A stretch of 64,000 nt of DNA, taken from the NCBI GenBank assembly GCA_905250075.1, contig CAJNOP010000039.1, positions 458,452 through 522,451 on the forward strand. The letters run 5' to 3'. Under the pieces are notes generated by a model. That model was not told the DNA's origin and searched no databases. It saw nothing but the letters and a program-made list of their open reading frames with translations. The first letter of the stretch is position 1. Every line of letters begins with the position of its first letter. Shown piece by piece: positions 1-11,160 of the stretch. Source of the DNA: Rotaria sp. Silwood1 (Eukaryota; Rotifera; Eurotatoria; Philodinida; Philodinidae). The translations under genes and the position numbers were made by a program.

Positions 1-750
1 ATAACATCTTCCATGGACAGGCTCTACAAACATTTTTTAAGGTCATAAATAATTTTGTTTTTCAAAAATAATTATATTTGATTTTGTCTGCAGAAAATTT
101 TCTCTTCAATAGAATCAAATTATACTGTTTTTTACTATTGATAAAACGTGGTTAAGTGTTGAACAACTTTGAAAATAAAAAGAATAATTTTATTAATGGT
201 TGACGCACTATAAATATAATTAATTATTTCTTATTTTAGAAGAAAAAAAGGCAATCATTTTTTTCTAGGTCAATGCATATTTTAATTGAAATTAATAAGA
301 TCTATAGTTTGACACGCACGTAATGCGGCATCGTAAAAAATAAAGCTGAGAATAGATTAAGGATTGGCAAAAGAGAGATTTCTTTCAGAAAAAAATGGAC
401 ACTTTTTTACGTATTTATGATGTTTTTCGAAAACTTGTTTTTGATAAATATCGAGAAACAGGCAATTTTAATCTTACTTGTGTATGCTTTGTTCTTGTAA
501 GATATTCGTTGATTGGCGAGATCGATTAATATTCTCTATTTTGTCTTCAACAACTCTATTATGACTGATAAAAATGCACGGTAAAAATTGTTGACTTGTT
601 TTTTTATCTAAATCATCATTCGTCAAAAGTTCACTTTTTCTCTGACTTGACAAGTCTTTTTAGTCACGCACATGTAATAATTCAGGACCAAGATGAGATC
701 ATTAGAGCTGTGTGTCATTAAAGTATAGTGTTTATTTAGATGAATGAAAA
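1..750. other. 5' flank of the GPCR gene, no gene seen
   Basis: AT-rich non-coding DNA with no convincing reading frame on either strand. Just before the GPCR start there is an acceptor-like tttatttag followed by two short out-of-frame ATGs (735 and 739), each ending within a few codons. They could act as upstream ORFs if the transcript begins there. Confidence 0.5.
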
Positions 751-1725
751 ATGGCTTCTGATATAGCCACGGCTCTTTATATTTTCTCTATTGGAGATCG
801 TCTTTATCAAACTGTCGCTTTGTCAATTATTATTGTAAGTTCAATTGGAAATGTTTGCAATTGTTTAGTTTTTCTTTGTATTCCACCTTTGAATAAACAT
901 CCAAATGCTTTATTCATCATTGGATCATCAGTTGGTAGCTTCTTTTTTATCAATATTGGTCTTCTTTCAGCTGTTATACGAGTATATAGTGGTATTGATC
1001 CATCGAATCGATGGTTATTTTGGTGTAAAGTCGGTACTTGGTTTACTTATTCGGGTGGTTGTTTTAGTTTTATGTGTAATTGTTTTGCAGCTCTTGGTCA
1101 ATTTCTTTTAACATTACCAAGAGCCAAATGGCATCGATTAATCACACATATTCGAGCACAAATAATGATTTTATGCACAGCAATTATTTGGCTTCTTATT
1201 TTCTTACCATTTCCTATATATTATATACATATTCGTTCATCAAGTACAACATTTGTCTGTACTAGTTCTTTCTCTTTAATCAGTCTCTACGGTACCTATT
1301 GGATTATAATTGGTTATTATTTTTTACCAATTATTCTTATATTCACTTTATTTTTTTTGACTTGGTATAATTTACAACAACTTTTAAGACGTCGTCGTAG
1401 ATTAGATGCTGCAGTAACTCGAATGATGCTTCTTCAGATGTGTGTTTTATTGATCAGTGGTATACCAGCAGGCTTTTACTGTTGTTATATTTTGGCTACA
1501 CAATATGTTTTGAAGACAAGATTACGATTAGCATATGAATATCTTGTTTTACTTGTTCTTACTCTACTTACGTATCTTACTAACGGAATTTCTTTTTGGA
1601 TATATTTATTTGCATCTAAAACCTTTCGGAAACATATCAAAGACTTTGTTTTCAAATTTTCAATATTCAAACATCGAGTAGGACCATTGCCTGCTCAAGT
1701 GACAAGAACAAATGTAAATCGTTAA
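751..1725 (+). CDS. Class A (rhodopsin-like) G protein-coupled receptor, 324 aa, single exon
   Basis: Seven hydrophobic segments are visible at roughly residues 22-45, 54-77, 91-117, 135-157, 182-206, 223-247 and 260-288, with a short basic C-terminal tail, so this is a small plasma-membrane receptor. TM1 has the GN pair (SSIGN), TM4 a conserved Trp, TM5 a Pro, and TM7 ends N-x-x-x-F-W-I-Y-L, a variant of NPxxY. The D/ERY box after TM3 is not recognisable: the sequence there is QFLLTLPRAK. The third intracellular loop is short and basic (LLRRRRRLD), a typical G protein contact. The frame is intact and intronless. The ligand cannot be told from sequence; large families of such compact orphan receptors occur in bdelloids. 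The ATG at 751 is the first in-frame Met, and the ATGs just upstream are out of frame. Confidence 0.8.
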   Translation: MASDIATALYIFSIGDRLYQTVALSIIIVSSIGNVCNCLVFLCIPPLNKHPNALFIIGSSVGSFFFINIGLLSAVIRVYSGIDPSNRWLFWCKVGTWFTYSGGCFSFMCNCFAALGQFLLTLPRAKWHRLITHIRAQIMILCTAIIWLLIFLPFPIYYIHIRSSSTTFVCTSSFSLISLYGTYWIIIGYYFLPIILIFTLFFLTWYNLQQLLRRRRRLDAAVTRMMLLQMCVLLISGIPAGFYCCYILATQYVLKTRLRLAYEYLVLLVLTLLTYLTNGISFWIYLFASKTFRKHIKDFVFKFSIFKHRVGPLPAQVTRTNVNR

Positions 1726-2596
1726 AGTCGTTTTAATACATGTTTAAATTATATTTATTGGCAAATGTTTATCTTAAACTATTTGCATATAGAAACACAA
1801 TTCATCATTCCTTACTTGTCATTTGTTTTATTTATTGAAATTCTTTTATCAATAAATAAATTTTCATCATCAATCAATGGAGAAAAAAACTGAAATATCG
1901 ATTCAACAAGTTAATATATTATGCTTCTTACATGCGGCAAGTTCCCAAGAAAACTTGCTTATGCCATCAAGGAGCAACATGAATTTTCTTACAATGTGCA
2001 CTTGTCTCGACATTTTTGAAATGATGCTCTATGTCAAAGCTATCATAAGCCCCGTGAAATAGGAGTCAAACTTTCTTTTTATATCAAATCATTAATCTGA
2101 TAAGTTTTGTTCAATCTAATATCGTTATTCTCTGATGAAAGATTATTAATCCTTTAATTTTGATCAATTAATTTTTCAAGATGTCAACTGGCACATGATA
2201 CTAAGTCTTGGAAGATATATAGATTGATATGAATTGATCCTATATCTACCATTATAATCCTCTAGTAATTCTCTATCTATACTATATAACTTAGGTTTTT
2301 TTATTTCTTTATATGTGTACACAAGGGTGTAAGTGTGGGTGTGCATGGTTATTCTTCATAAAAACTCTAGAACCAGACCCACCTACATTCTGATCCCACA
2401 CCCGTACCGTCATACACAAGAGATGATCTGAAATTCGTACAATCAGTCACGAAAAACCTGAGGACTAGTGCCAAAATGTGAATTTTATTTGATTTTTATT
2501 GTTCAATAAAGCATGTATCATACAGAAATATCGCTCACTTAAATGTATTGATACGTATGTCTGCTGTGTCTTCTGTATTCATTAGGAAAAAAAAAT
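1726..2596. other. Intergenic, between convergent GPCR and M60-like pseudogene
   Basis: AT-rich DNA with AATAAA-like signals near 1850 that could serve the GPCR transcript. A short GT-rich stretch near 2325-2350 is not a repeat array. I see no gene. Confidence 0.5.
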
Positions 2597-5016
2597 CTAT
2601 AGTTGATAACGTTCTGGTGCCATATCGATAAATTCATTAGAAATTTCTGGAATTTTCAGATCGCTAAGGGAATCAATAGTTGATTGTGAAATTGGAAAAT
2701 CCCAACATTTGAACAGTGGTACCAGATTGTATTCTACTTGACGTGAGAAAGTTTCGATCCAATAATCGATCTTTTCTTGATCACTGTCAAGATTTGGTTG
2801 ATCTTGTTCGTATTGACGAAAGACAGCCTTATGGCTGTCCCATCCAAACCCTCGTGCCAATTGTGCATATATGAAAAGAGCAACACCAGGGTCCTCTTTC
2901 CAGTCATCAAAGTTTGATCCCTTCTTTATATACTTCCATGTATTCTTTATTTGATCCTTGAGCCAAGGATGAATCCATACTTGATGATGGCAAATAGTAT
3001 CCATCGCATGCAAAGTGAAAATATTCACGGTCACTTCATCAGCACCATCGTATGCTAAATGTAATGTTTGTAATCGATTTGATCAAGTGTAGCAACAAAT
3101 CGCATACATACTCCAATAATCTCGTTGCATATTATGACCGATCTCATGAAATAGATCCCATGCACCATTCTTTTCTAGCTCGTTGCTATTTAGTATGTAC
3201 CCTTCAGAGAATGGATCAGATACATCCATATGTGTGACAATAGGATAACCACTGTCTAAAATAAGCATTCTTCTCCAGCAGAGAGCGAAGAAATTCATTA
3301 CGGGTTCAATATCCTTACGCATGTAGCCAAATGAAGGTTGCTCGTCACATACAATACGCTCGCGATGTGTCGGTTCTGTACCTCTTAGCTCATGATGAGC
3401 AAGTACAACAGCATCCCAAAACTGAAGAACTCGATCTAATTGAATACTATCCAAATGAAGTACACTCTTCGAAGGAACATTAAACACAATATGTCGACCA
3501 GCTATATCTACCCAAAGACCTTGTGCGTAGTGACGCCGGTATTACCATGTTGTCGCTCGATTAGAATCAGTGAGATCGTACGTAGGCGCCAGAACAACAT
3601 GATGCAAATGAACAGTGATAGAGTTCATTTCACCTTCAGGACTTTCAAGGAAAAGAAGGCCACCAAAAGCTGAACTCAGTTGAACATGATTGCTAGTCAA
3701 TGATTTGCAGACAGAAATGCATGACCATCGACGAAGTTCATCGCAGCTCTAATCAGTATATATTTCTATTGTGCTATAAAAGCAATTCTCGTGAGAAGAC
3801 ATACTTCAAGATCATCGCTGTGATAACCTATTCGCGCTGACCATCCAGTTGCACCTACTTGTTCTAATACATCAATCTGGATGGAAATACCTGCAGCCAC
3901 ATAATATCCTAAGAGAAAGCGAAGACATTGTGACGTATAGGCAGGAGAACATTCAACAGTTTGATTATCTTCTTTCATACCTGTCGAGAACCATTCGCTG
4001 AAATTTGATTGAATATGGCGCTTAACATTCGTTTCAGTCGATGGTGGTTGATTGAAATCACGCGGAAAATTCGTCATACCTAGAAGTCTCAAATGACTAA
4101 CATTTGCTCACCAGAAGCCTTGATACCAGGTAGTACACACAAAATACTACAGATACCTATTGATTGTTCTCGACACTATCTATCTTGAATTGGACAATTA
4201 ATCGATGGAATAACATCGCTATCAGCATTTACGACAGTATTCTGTAGAGTTTCAACTGGTACACCAGACAATGTATCACCGAACTCTTTGATAGCCAATG
4301 CAACAATGGTCAAGTATTTGATACTATCCGAATAGTTGACAAGATTTTGCACAATGTGATAGACATTTTTAAATGCAACTAAGTCGGGTTGAAAAGGAAT
4401 TGGATCGGGACAATCAATACAATTACCCGTAATTTTCACACCAATATAGTCACAGAAACATGCAAATAGGAAATTCGAGAGAAGTGTACCTTCGTTATGT
4501 TCTAATCAACCCCAGGCAGTTGCTCCACAAATCAGAGAACCTCCATCTTGTAAATATGCACACTATAACAAAACACTGATATTTAACAGATCGATAATGA
4601 AAAAAAAATTATATGTACCAGATCACTCATAAAGGAATCATTCTTCGCCTCATGTCCATTCCATATCAGTATTTTATCATCTCGTGCCACATTATCCATC
4701 GAATCTGTATCATTGATCGATTCGAATTCAGTATCATATCCGCGAGCGAGCCATTGTAGACAATTTTCAACAAAATCTTGATCTTCGGTTTCATCATTAA
4801 GAAAAATCTCGGTATAGCCGTTATGTGCAAATATTAAACATCGACCGTGACCAAATTGAGTGGCCACAACGATCACATTGTTGAAGTCTTCACTGCACAG
4901 AACAGCACGTGTATTAGCTGTCATTGGAATGAGAGTTCCTGGCCAGCCAATATCACTAAGAAAATCCACCCATCAAACAAAATTTGAGATACATGATCAA
5001 ATTCATCGTCAGCCAT
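2597..5016 (-). pseudogene. TCAF-like / M60-family (gluzincin) metallopeptidase gene, disrupted
   Basis: Minus-strand gene resembling TRPM8-channel-associated-factor (TCAF) proteins, which carry an M60-like metallopeptidase domain. Coding segments (minus): 5016-4619, 4562-4157, about 4119-3805, 3748-3112 and 3054-2597, with GT-AG introns of 56-64 bp. The N-terminal part has a glycine-rich HGRCLIFAHNGY segment, then GWSARIGYHSDDLE. The zinc-binding HEIGH (HExxH) lies in segment 4 within LFHEIGHNMQRDYW and is intact, and the C-terminal region is long and uninterrupted. Lesions in the otherwise coding frame: a one-base frameshift near 4966, TGA at 4506-4508, TAG at 4176-4178, TGA near 4108-4110 (segment 3 acceptor uncertain) and TAA at 3542-3544. 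Splice sites and protein-like sequence are still well preserved, so inactivation looks recent. Sequencing error is an unlikely cause of five lesions. TCAF family membership is from recognised motif order; no search was possible. Confidence 0.7.
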
Positions 5017-5953
5017 CCTCTTGCTGCTTTACCGTCTAGTGAAAAATATGATGTGCACGTCACGATCGAGGATTTATGATGCCTTAATTCATTCATTTCT
5101 TCTTAATGAGAATCGAACGCGTAGAACGAATAAGAGAGAGACAACGCAAATAAGATATACCAATGGATACCTGTATATATTTTTTTGGGACTCTGATCAG
5201 ATTTTTTCTTTTCGTCCTCTTCATTTTTCTTGTAAGATATCATGTGACACATCAAAAAATATAGAGACTGAAAATAAATAATCGATGCAAGCATTAAAAA
5301 ATACATATTTCTTCCCATGTAGCGATGGGCAATATCTAGTATGCTCATTATCGATTGAATAGTGTAATATATTTGTCACTAATGAGCAAGAATAGTTTTG
5401 CTTACATTCTGAAACCTTTTCTTGTTTGAATTTACCAAACTCAATGGTTATTGATCTAAGTTATATTATCATTTATTTAGTTTCATGATTTTTGTCAAAA
5501 GAATCGAAATGATTTCGTAATTCTATCTTTTTCTTCTCGATCTTTTGAATACTGAGCTGATACGGAATACGAGATATCCGTGTAGATAAAACTTTCGCTG
5601 CTTTAATCTCGTGGGATCATGGGGGTTCTTCAAAAAGAAAACGACTGATATTTATCAGTTACTCTTTCGTCTCAGTGCATGTGTTATTGGGTCAAGTGAA
5701 CCTTTTCATCGAAAGTTGTCAATATGCATGATCAAAAATGATGTCGTATACACATTTTTATGTTTCAATTGACTAAATATAAATAATGAATTCCTTTTTT
5801 AAGTTATGATAAAACGATTATCTGTATGTATAAAGATTTAGTCATCATGTATGACGAACAAACATTAGAAATCTACGATCAATCACTCAAGAATTTATAA
5901 GTACAAGCAATAAAATGTCATATGTTAGGTCTTATATGCAGTCTATTATAGTT
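5017..5953. other. Intergenic, no supported gene
   Basis: AT-rich DNA. A minus-strand open frame at 5103-5348 (hydrophobic N-terminus, then lysine-rich) has no recognisable domain and could be a 5' leader of the M60-like pseudogene or chance. Confidence 0.4.
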
Positions 5954-6690
5954 TCCTACCTGATTTCTTCACTCGCAATTTTGATAAAATTCTCAATCAA
6001 TGAGTTCACTACAATAAAATCTTCTTTCAATATTTTAAATACATTGGCAAGGTCTACTCTTGTCAAGACCGAATGCATTAAGTCATTACCTTTACTTACG
6101 AGATCCTACAAAAGACGCACTGCACTACTACCCAATCTGCCATTAGAACCGGATACAATGGTATAATCCATGAGGCTTCGACATACTAAATATTTCAAAC
6201 GACTATTGGTCATTATCAGTATTGAGTTTGAGTTTCTATCTTTACCATCCTACATTCAAGTCCGCTACGATAATTAGTATCACCAACTGTCATATTCATT
6301 TCACTAGGTGTAATGGTCAAATATTGCTATTCGAAAATTAGTCGGACGCTCGATTCAAATCGAATCATGAAGAATAGATCACATGCCATTTTGATCGTTC
6401 TCTAGTCAATCTTAAAAGCTTTGATAGATACTCTTCAGAGCATCTCAGCTGTACACTTCCCTTTTGAGTTCTTTTGCCCGTTTTAGCCGTTTTACTACTA
6501 TATTCTTTTTCAAAAAGTGATGCGACAAAACATTAGTTGAATCTTGAAGTTTCACTGTATGGTCTATTTCAAACGAATATTTATCAGGTAGAACATTCTT
6601 CAAAGTTTGTCTGTAATTGAGAAGGTTGTGAATGTTGATGTAGATCAAAAGAAGAATCACACCTACGTCTCAACCACAGTCAAATATATT
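5954..6690 (-). pseudogene. Unidentified coding remnant with several stops
   Basis: The minus strand reads like decayed protein-coding DNA in three blocks. One is about 6660-6445, open, charged and K/R-rich towards its end. One is about 6335-6237, including TITPSEMNMTVGDTNYRSG. One is about 6164-5954, amphipathic and ending at a possible donor AG|GTAGGA. Stops and frame changes separate the blocks. I do not recognise the family. Amino-acid composition and the splice-like boundary are the only support, so this may be over-interpretation. Confidence 0.3.
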
Positions 6691-7808
6691 TAGAGTTTTT
6701 GGCAAAGAATTCACTAAGAAACATGCAATAAAAATAGTGTAACCATGATAAAGTAAATAATGTGTTTATACGAATATAAAACGACTTTTGTAGAGAAAAA
6801 ACATATTTTTTTACTACTAAAAGGTATCATGTGGAAGATATTCTTAAACAATTTGCTTGCATTTTTGTTGAAAAAAGACCCATTTGTACAATTCTTTTTA
6901 ATGGCTACACTAAATATATTCACCTGCTGTCTAATGTATTATGTTGACCCGAAATGTCAAATTATTGTTGAGAAAAATTTTCTCCATATTGTTGTTAGAA
7001 AAAGGATAGTTTACAATAGTTAAACAATCATGAAATGGAAACGAGCCATTGTAAAACGACACTGTCGCCATCTACCTATGATCTTACAGAGAAAAGCTCG
7101 AAAGACATATTCTCATGATCGAACTATTTTCAGGTATAAATTTATTCTGGATAAAATCGCATTCGTACATACTACTGCATTTTTTACTGGTCAATTTTAA
7201 AATTCGCCCAGACAGACAGGAACTTATGAAAAATCATTGAAACGCCATAATCAAAGTTCTCGTTTGAATCTTTCAGCAATATTAGTTACTTTCATCATAA
7301 AATGTGCGTGCGGTCGGTGAGAAAGGTAGCTTTTCCTGGTAGAAAATATGAAAAAAAATTCTCGCTATTTTGAATTGTTTTTTAGATAAAAATTACTTTT
7401 TTTATGCTTGATATCCTGTGAAACATATGGTGAGGAAACCTGTATGGCATTATCCGAATGAGCATGTCAATGTTTAAACGAGAACCGTAATTAGGACGTT
7501 CACATGCATTTTCAGAAATTCTTCTCTGCTTGGGCATCTTTGACTTACTGCTAGAAATGAAACTCCTTGCTGTCAACAAAAGAATTGATGAAAATCGATT
7601 GGTTTTATAGTATTTTTTTGACGACTTGAAGGGAGCTCATATTTCACTACTAAGGTACTTATTACTTCATAGGAATAACAATGAGTCATACGGTTGTTTT
7701 TTTTTTCATTCTCTATGTTTCACAACGCGACTGCAAGAAAAAAGAAAACGTGTCAAATGATACGTTAATGTCTGCATTTTTTCTATCCAACCAATCTAAT
7801 TTTGCAAC
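6691..7808. other. Intergenic, no gene seen
   Basis: AT-rich sequence upstream of the ADP-ribosyltransferase gene. Short frames on both strands (for example plus 6760-7023) have low-complexity Phe/Leu/Lys composition and no motif. Confidence 0.45.
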
Positions 7809-8534
7809 ATGAGAAAATGTGTTGTTGATGTACGAACAAGCCGTTATTTACCGAACACAATCGGTGCGGCTAGTAACGACTTCGATACCACCTACTTCTC
7901 CTATGATCATTCGGCCAATACTATCAACTGTAAACTCTTCAATTTCAATCCTTATCGTTCGTTCTTACGACAAATTTATCCATCGGATATTGATGAAGAT
8001 AAATTGACGGATGACATGCTTGACGTTCTTCATTCATACACCGACAGTCGAACGAACGAATGTTACATGAAAACGAACTTGAATTTGCTTAGTGGTGACA
8101 TTGAACATATCGATTGGATCTATGTCAACAAACTGCGTTCATTGATTCGAGGTCTAAAGCAATCCAATATTCGTCAAGTGTACTATCGAGGATTGACACT
8201 GAGTGATACGGAAATCGTCTTCTATCAAGAGAAACGACATGAGTGTATCTATACAAATTCGTTCTGGTCATTCACGACAGATCGATTGTTGATATATGCG
8301 GGCAATGCTGTGATGATCTTACGAACAGATATGAGTACTGAAAGAGCGAAGAAGAATGTGGCTAATATTTGGAAATGGAGTGCTGTTGGCGAAGAAAAAG
8401 AAGCGCTTTTGGCTGTGGGAACGAAATTGAAAATTATCAGTGTACATCAATACGGATGTAAATGGGAGATCGAAGTCAAGCTGGTCGAAGATGACGATGA
8501 AGACAATAATGATAAAGAGAAACTGAATTTCTGA
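7809..8534 (+). CDS. ADP-ribosyltransferase (arginine-specific ART / R-S-E clade), 241 aa
   Basis: Single-exon intact frame. The three diagnostic motifs of R-S-E type mono-ADP-ribosyltransferases occur in order and at normal spacing: the NAD-binding Arg in VYYRG (R127), the S-T-S-like strand TNSFWSFTT (S151, S154), and the catalytic E-x-E in GEEKEALLA (E196-x-E198), followed by the typical GTKLKI strand. Such enzymes move ADP-ribose from NAD+ to protein side chains. There is no obvious signal peptide or membrane anchor, so a cytosolic location is likely. The C-terminus is a highly acidic tail (EDDDEDNNDKEK). The GC content of the exon is visibly higher than its flanks. Animal ART genes of this clade are strongly expanded in bdelloids, and horizontal origin is often considered. 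Substrate unknown. Confidence 0.8.
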   Translation: MRKCVVDVRTSRYLPNTIGAASNDFDTTYFSYDHSANTINCKLFNFNPYRSFLRQIYPSDIDEDKLTDDMLDVLHSYTDSRTNECYMKTNLNLLSGDIEHIDWIYVNKLRSLIRGLKQSNIRQVYYRGLTLSDTEIVFYQEKRHECIYTNSFWSFTTDRLLIYAGNAVMILRTDMSTERAKKNVANIWKWSAVGEEKEALLAVGTKLKIISVHQYGCKWEIEVKLVEDDDEDNNDKEKLNF

Positions 8535-10588
8535 AATTCGCAATAGCGACATTGTCATCTATATGGTTTCTGAATCAATATAAAATAGGATTTTTATACG
8601 ATGATCTTATCTTGATGAGTATTGTACGTTTATTGAGATAGAATTTGAGAACTTCATAGAATTCAAGGCATTCTACAATAAGAGTGGCTCGAAAAATAGT
8701 GATACAACTCCATTGAAGTTGTTACAAAGACTAGTATATACAATCACAATGTCAGTATTCTGAAAACTAAATTCAACTTGATTTCTTTAAGTCCTATGAG
8801 TTCCTTGAATTTTCAATTTCTGGATGTTGATATATTTCACTTTTATACTTAATCTTTCATTTTTAAAATTTATATGCTACTTTTTTAAATAGGTATTATT
8901 CAAATTATTCAAAAAAAAATAAAATTAAAAAAGTTTAGGCGATGTCAAGTGTTGCCGAAAATGAAACAGATCTCTAGAATATGATGTTCTAGTTTTAACA
9001 ACATTTAAAGTTAATATTGATATGAAAAAATGATACATACATGAGCAAGTTAAATTTTTCTGCGTTTGAAACTCATATTAAGTACAATAAAGATTTCACT
9101 TAAGTAGATTGCTTGATGATGATTGCATCCTAATATTATTTGTGTATTATTCCATCATTAATTATACGAATAAAGCTAGTTTGAAAAAAAAATAGAACAC
9201 ATCAACAAGACACCATAATAATGACTTATTTTTCTGCTTCTTTTCCATTTCAAAGAAATAGTTACATGGAGAGACTTATGCGAATAAAGTAGATTGATAT
9301 GGCTAACGCCTAAGTTGCATCATACGCGAGTCCATTGATGGAAGAGTAAGCCACATCAACATACTCACAAGATGTATTGGTTGCAGATGAAACTACAAAA
9401 CGAGTAATATTCTGCATTGACGATGGAAATGAGTTTGAGAAAATGAAGACAGTTTCTTCAATCTGTCTACCAAAAAGTATATATTCAGAAAACGAGTAAT
9501 TGAGTAGCGTCGATGAGACATGTTTAACAGGCATTGCACATAAGTCACGACCTAATTACTATAGTTGATGCTCAAATGATGTTTTCTGGTTTCGGTCATT
9601 ATCATATATGTGATAGATAGTGCAGATGAGGCTTCGGTTTTATAAACACTCGCATCTTTCTTTTCGTCGTCACATGATCAACATATTTTCTTACAAGTTG
9701 AATTATCATTGATCGTCTTCTCCAACTTCATCTTCTCTTTTAGAAAATAATCATCATCAAACGATTGAAATGGAAATTGTAACATTAATTGTCCTTTTTG
9801 GAATTTATCTTTATAAGAAAATATATTAAATAACATCAAGATTTCCATTTCAAAGATAAAATTTAAAAAAAAGGATTTTATAATTAGGTTCATTCAACAG
9901 AGTAGAAGTGAGGCAGAAACAATTGAGAGATGTTGCAGAATCAACTCTTAAAATCAAATGCGATTGAAATTCTATTTTCACCAATTAAAATCTACTCAAA
10001 GCTGTTTAAGAATGCCATACTCAATAACTTATTCAGCTGTTCGTACCTTTGGTTATGCGACTAGCACTTCTGTCTCAATAGAAGAAGGCCAATAGAGAAA
10101 TCAAAATGGTGTGCACTTATAATTGACTGACTTAGGTCGAGATAGTCTACATTCAAATTGAATTTATTCATTATGAACACTTTCAAGTATGGCAGAAGGT
10201 ACAATTAACGATTTTGAAGAAAGTTGTCTGCCTCTTTCTCTAATAGCAATATCTATCACACTTGGAAGTCTTAAAGTAGAAAAATATAGCGAGTTTTTTT
10301 AAGATTTATCTGAACTTTTAAAATAAGTTCCTATTAGTTTGTGGTAATTCGTGAGAAATTGACTAGACTATAGATCAAAACTTCGTTCGAAAATTCATAG
10401 CATCTATCCTAATAAATGCAATGAATTGTTGCAAGTATTCAATAATTTTCTTCAGAAAAGACTCCATGTCTTGCTTACGAAATACATGAAATTATTGGCA
10501 TAGTTCCTTGTAATGCTAATTGAAATCAATTTGATATTGGTATATTCTTGGTGAATCATGGAGAGAGAATAATTCTCAGAAATTTGCC
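8535..10588. other. Intergenic, possible gene fragments only
   Basis: AT-rich. A minus-strand frame at 9310-9534 (serine-rich, protein-like) and another at 9678-9893 may be relics of one gene, but I find no domain and no joining splice sites. No gene is called. Confidence 0.4.
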
Positions 10589-11160
10589 ATTAACAATAGA
10601 CTTGATATTCAAAACGAAAGGTTCAAACAGAAAATTCAGCTATTCAAACTATGTATCGAATTTGAACTCGATAATTACCGTTTATTTCCAGATATATCTG
10701 AAATAGCCTTACAAAAAATTGTCTGCAATATTACTGATATTGTTGATTTTCAATCGATGCAACTGTTATGTAGACGATGGTATTTGACCTTAAATGAAGA
10801 TCTCTTCTGGCGAGATTTCTACATGTTTCATTATGGAAAAACATCTGTTGACATAGATGATGTAATTAGTTGGAAACAATGTATTTTATCAAACTGCATG
10901 AACCAAGTCACCAGGATGAAAAAGAATTCACAGATCTAATGAATGAATCGCTTCAATTAATACAAACGAAAGTGACTGACATTGTTCAATTGTGGGAAAA
11001 TTTGATACACGAATATCAACCAATCGAATCTGCTCTCATATCAAAATTGACTTACATTTTATTCAATGTTTTTTAATCACATGGAAAATACTTCGGATGT
11101 TTACTTAGTGAAGTTGACTCTCATTGGACTAGAAGATACATGTTCACGATCAAATGTTTA
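10589..11160 (+). pseudogene. F-box-like gene, frameshifted
   Basis: The frame through about 10640-10939 encodes LFPDISEIALQKI, then MQLLCRRWYLTLNEDLFWR, which fits the F-box pattern (LP...I...I, C..W, D..LWR) used by SCF ubiquitin-ligase adaptors to bind Skp1. The C-terminal continuation is in another frame (about 10870-11073: HEPSHQDEKEFTDLMNE and onward), so a frameshift lies near 10895-10915. A TAA at about 11074 interrupts the presumed further coding stretch. No leucine-rich or WD repeats were found downstream. It is probably an inactivated member of an expanded F-box family; an unusual intron is a weaker alternative. Confidence 0.5.

Noticed and set aside
2325..2350. GT/GGG-rich tract as telomeric repeat
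   Set aside because: Only a few irregular units, not a tandem array.
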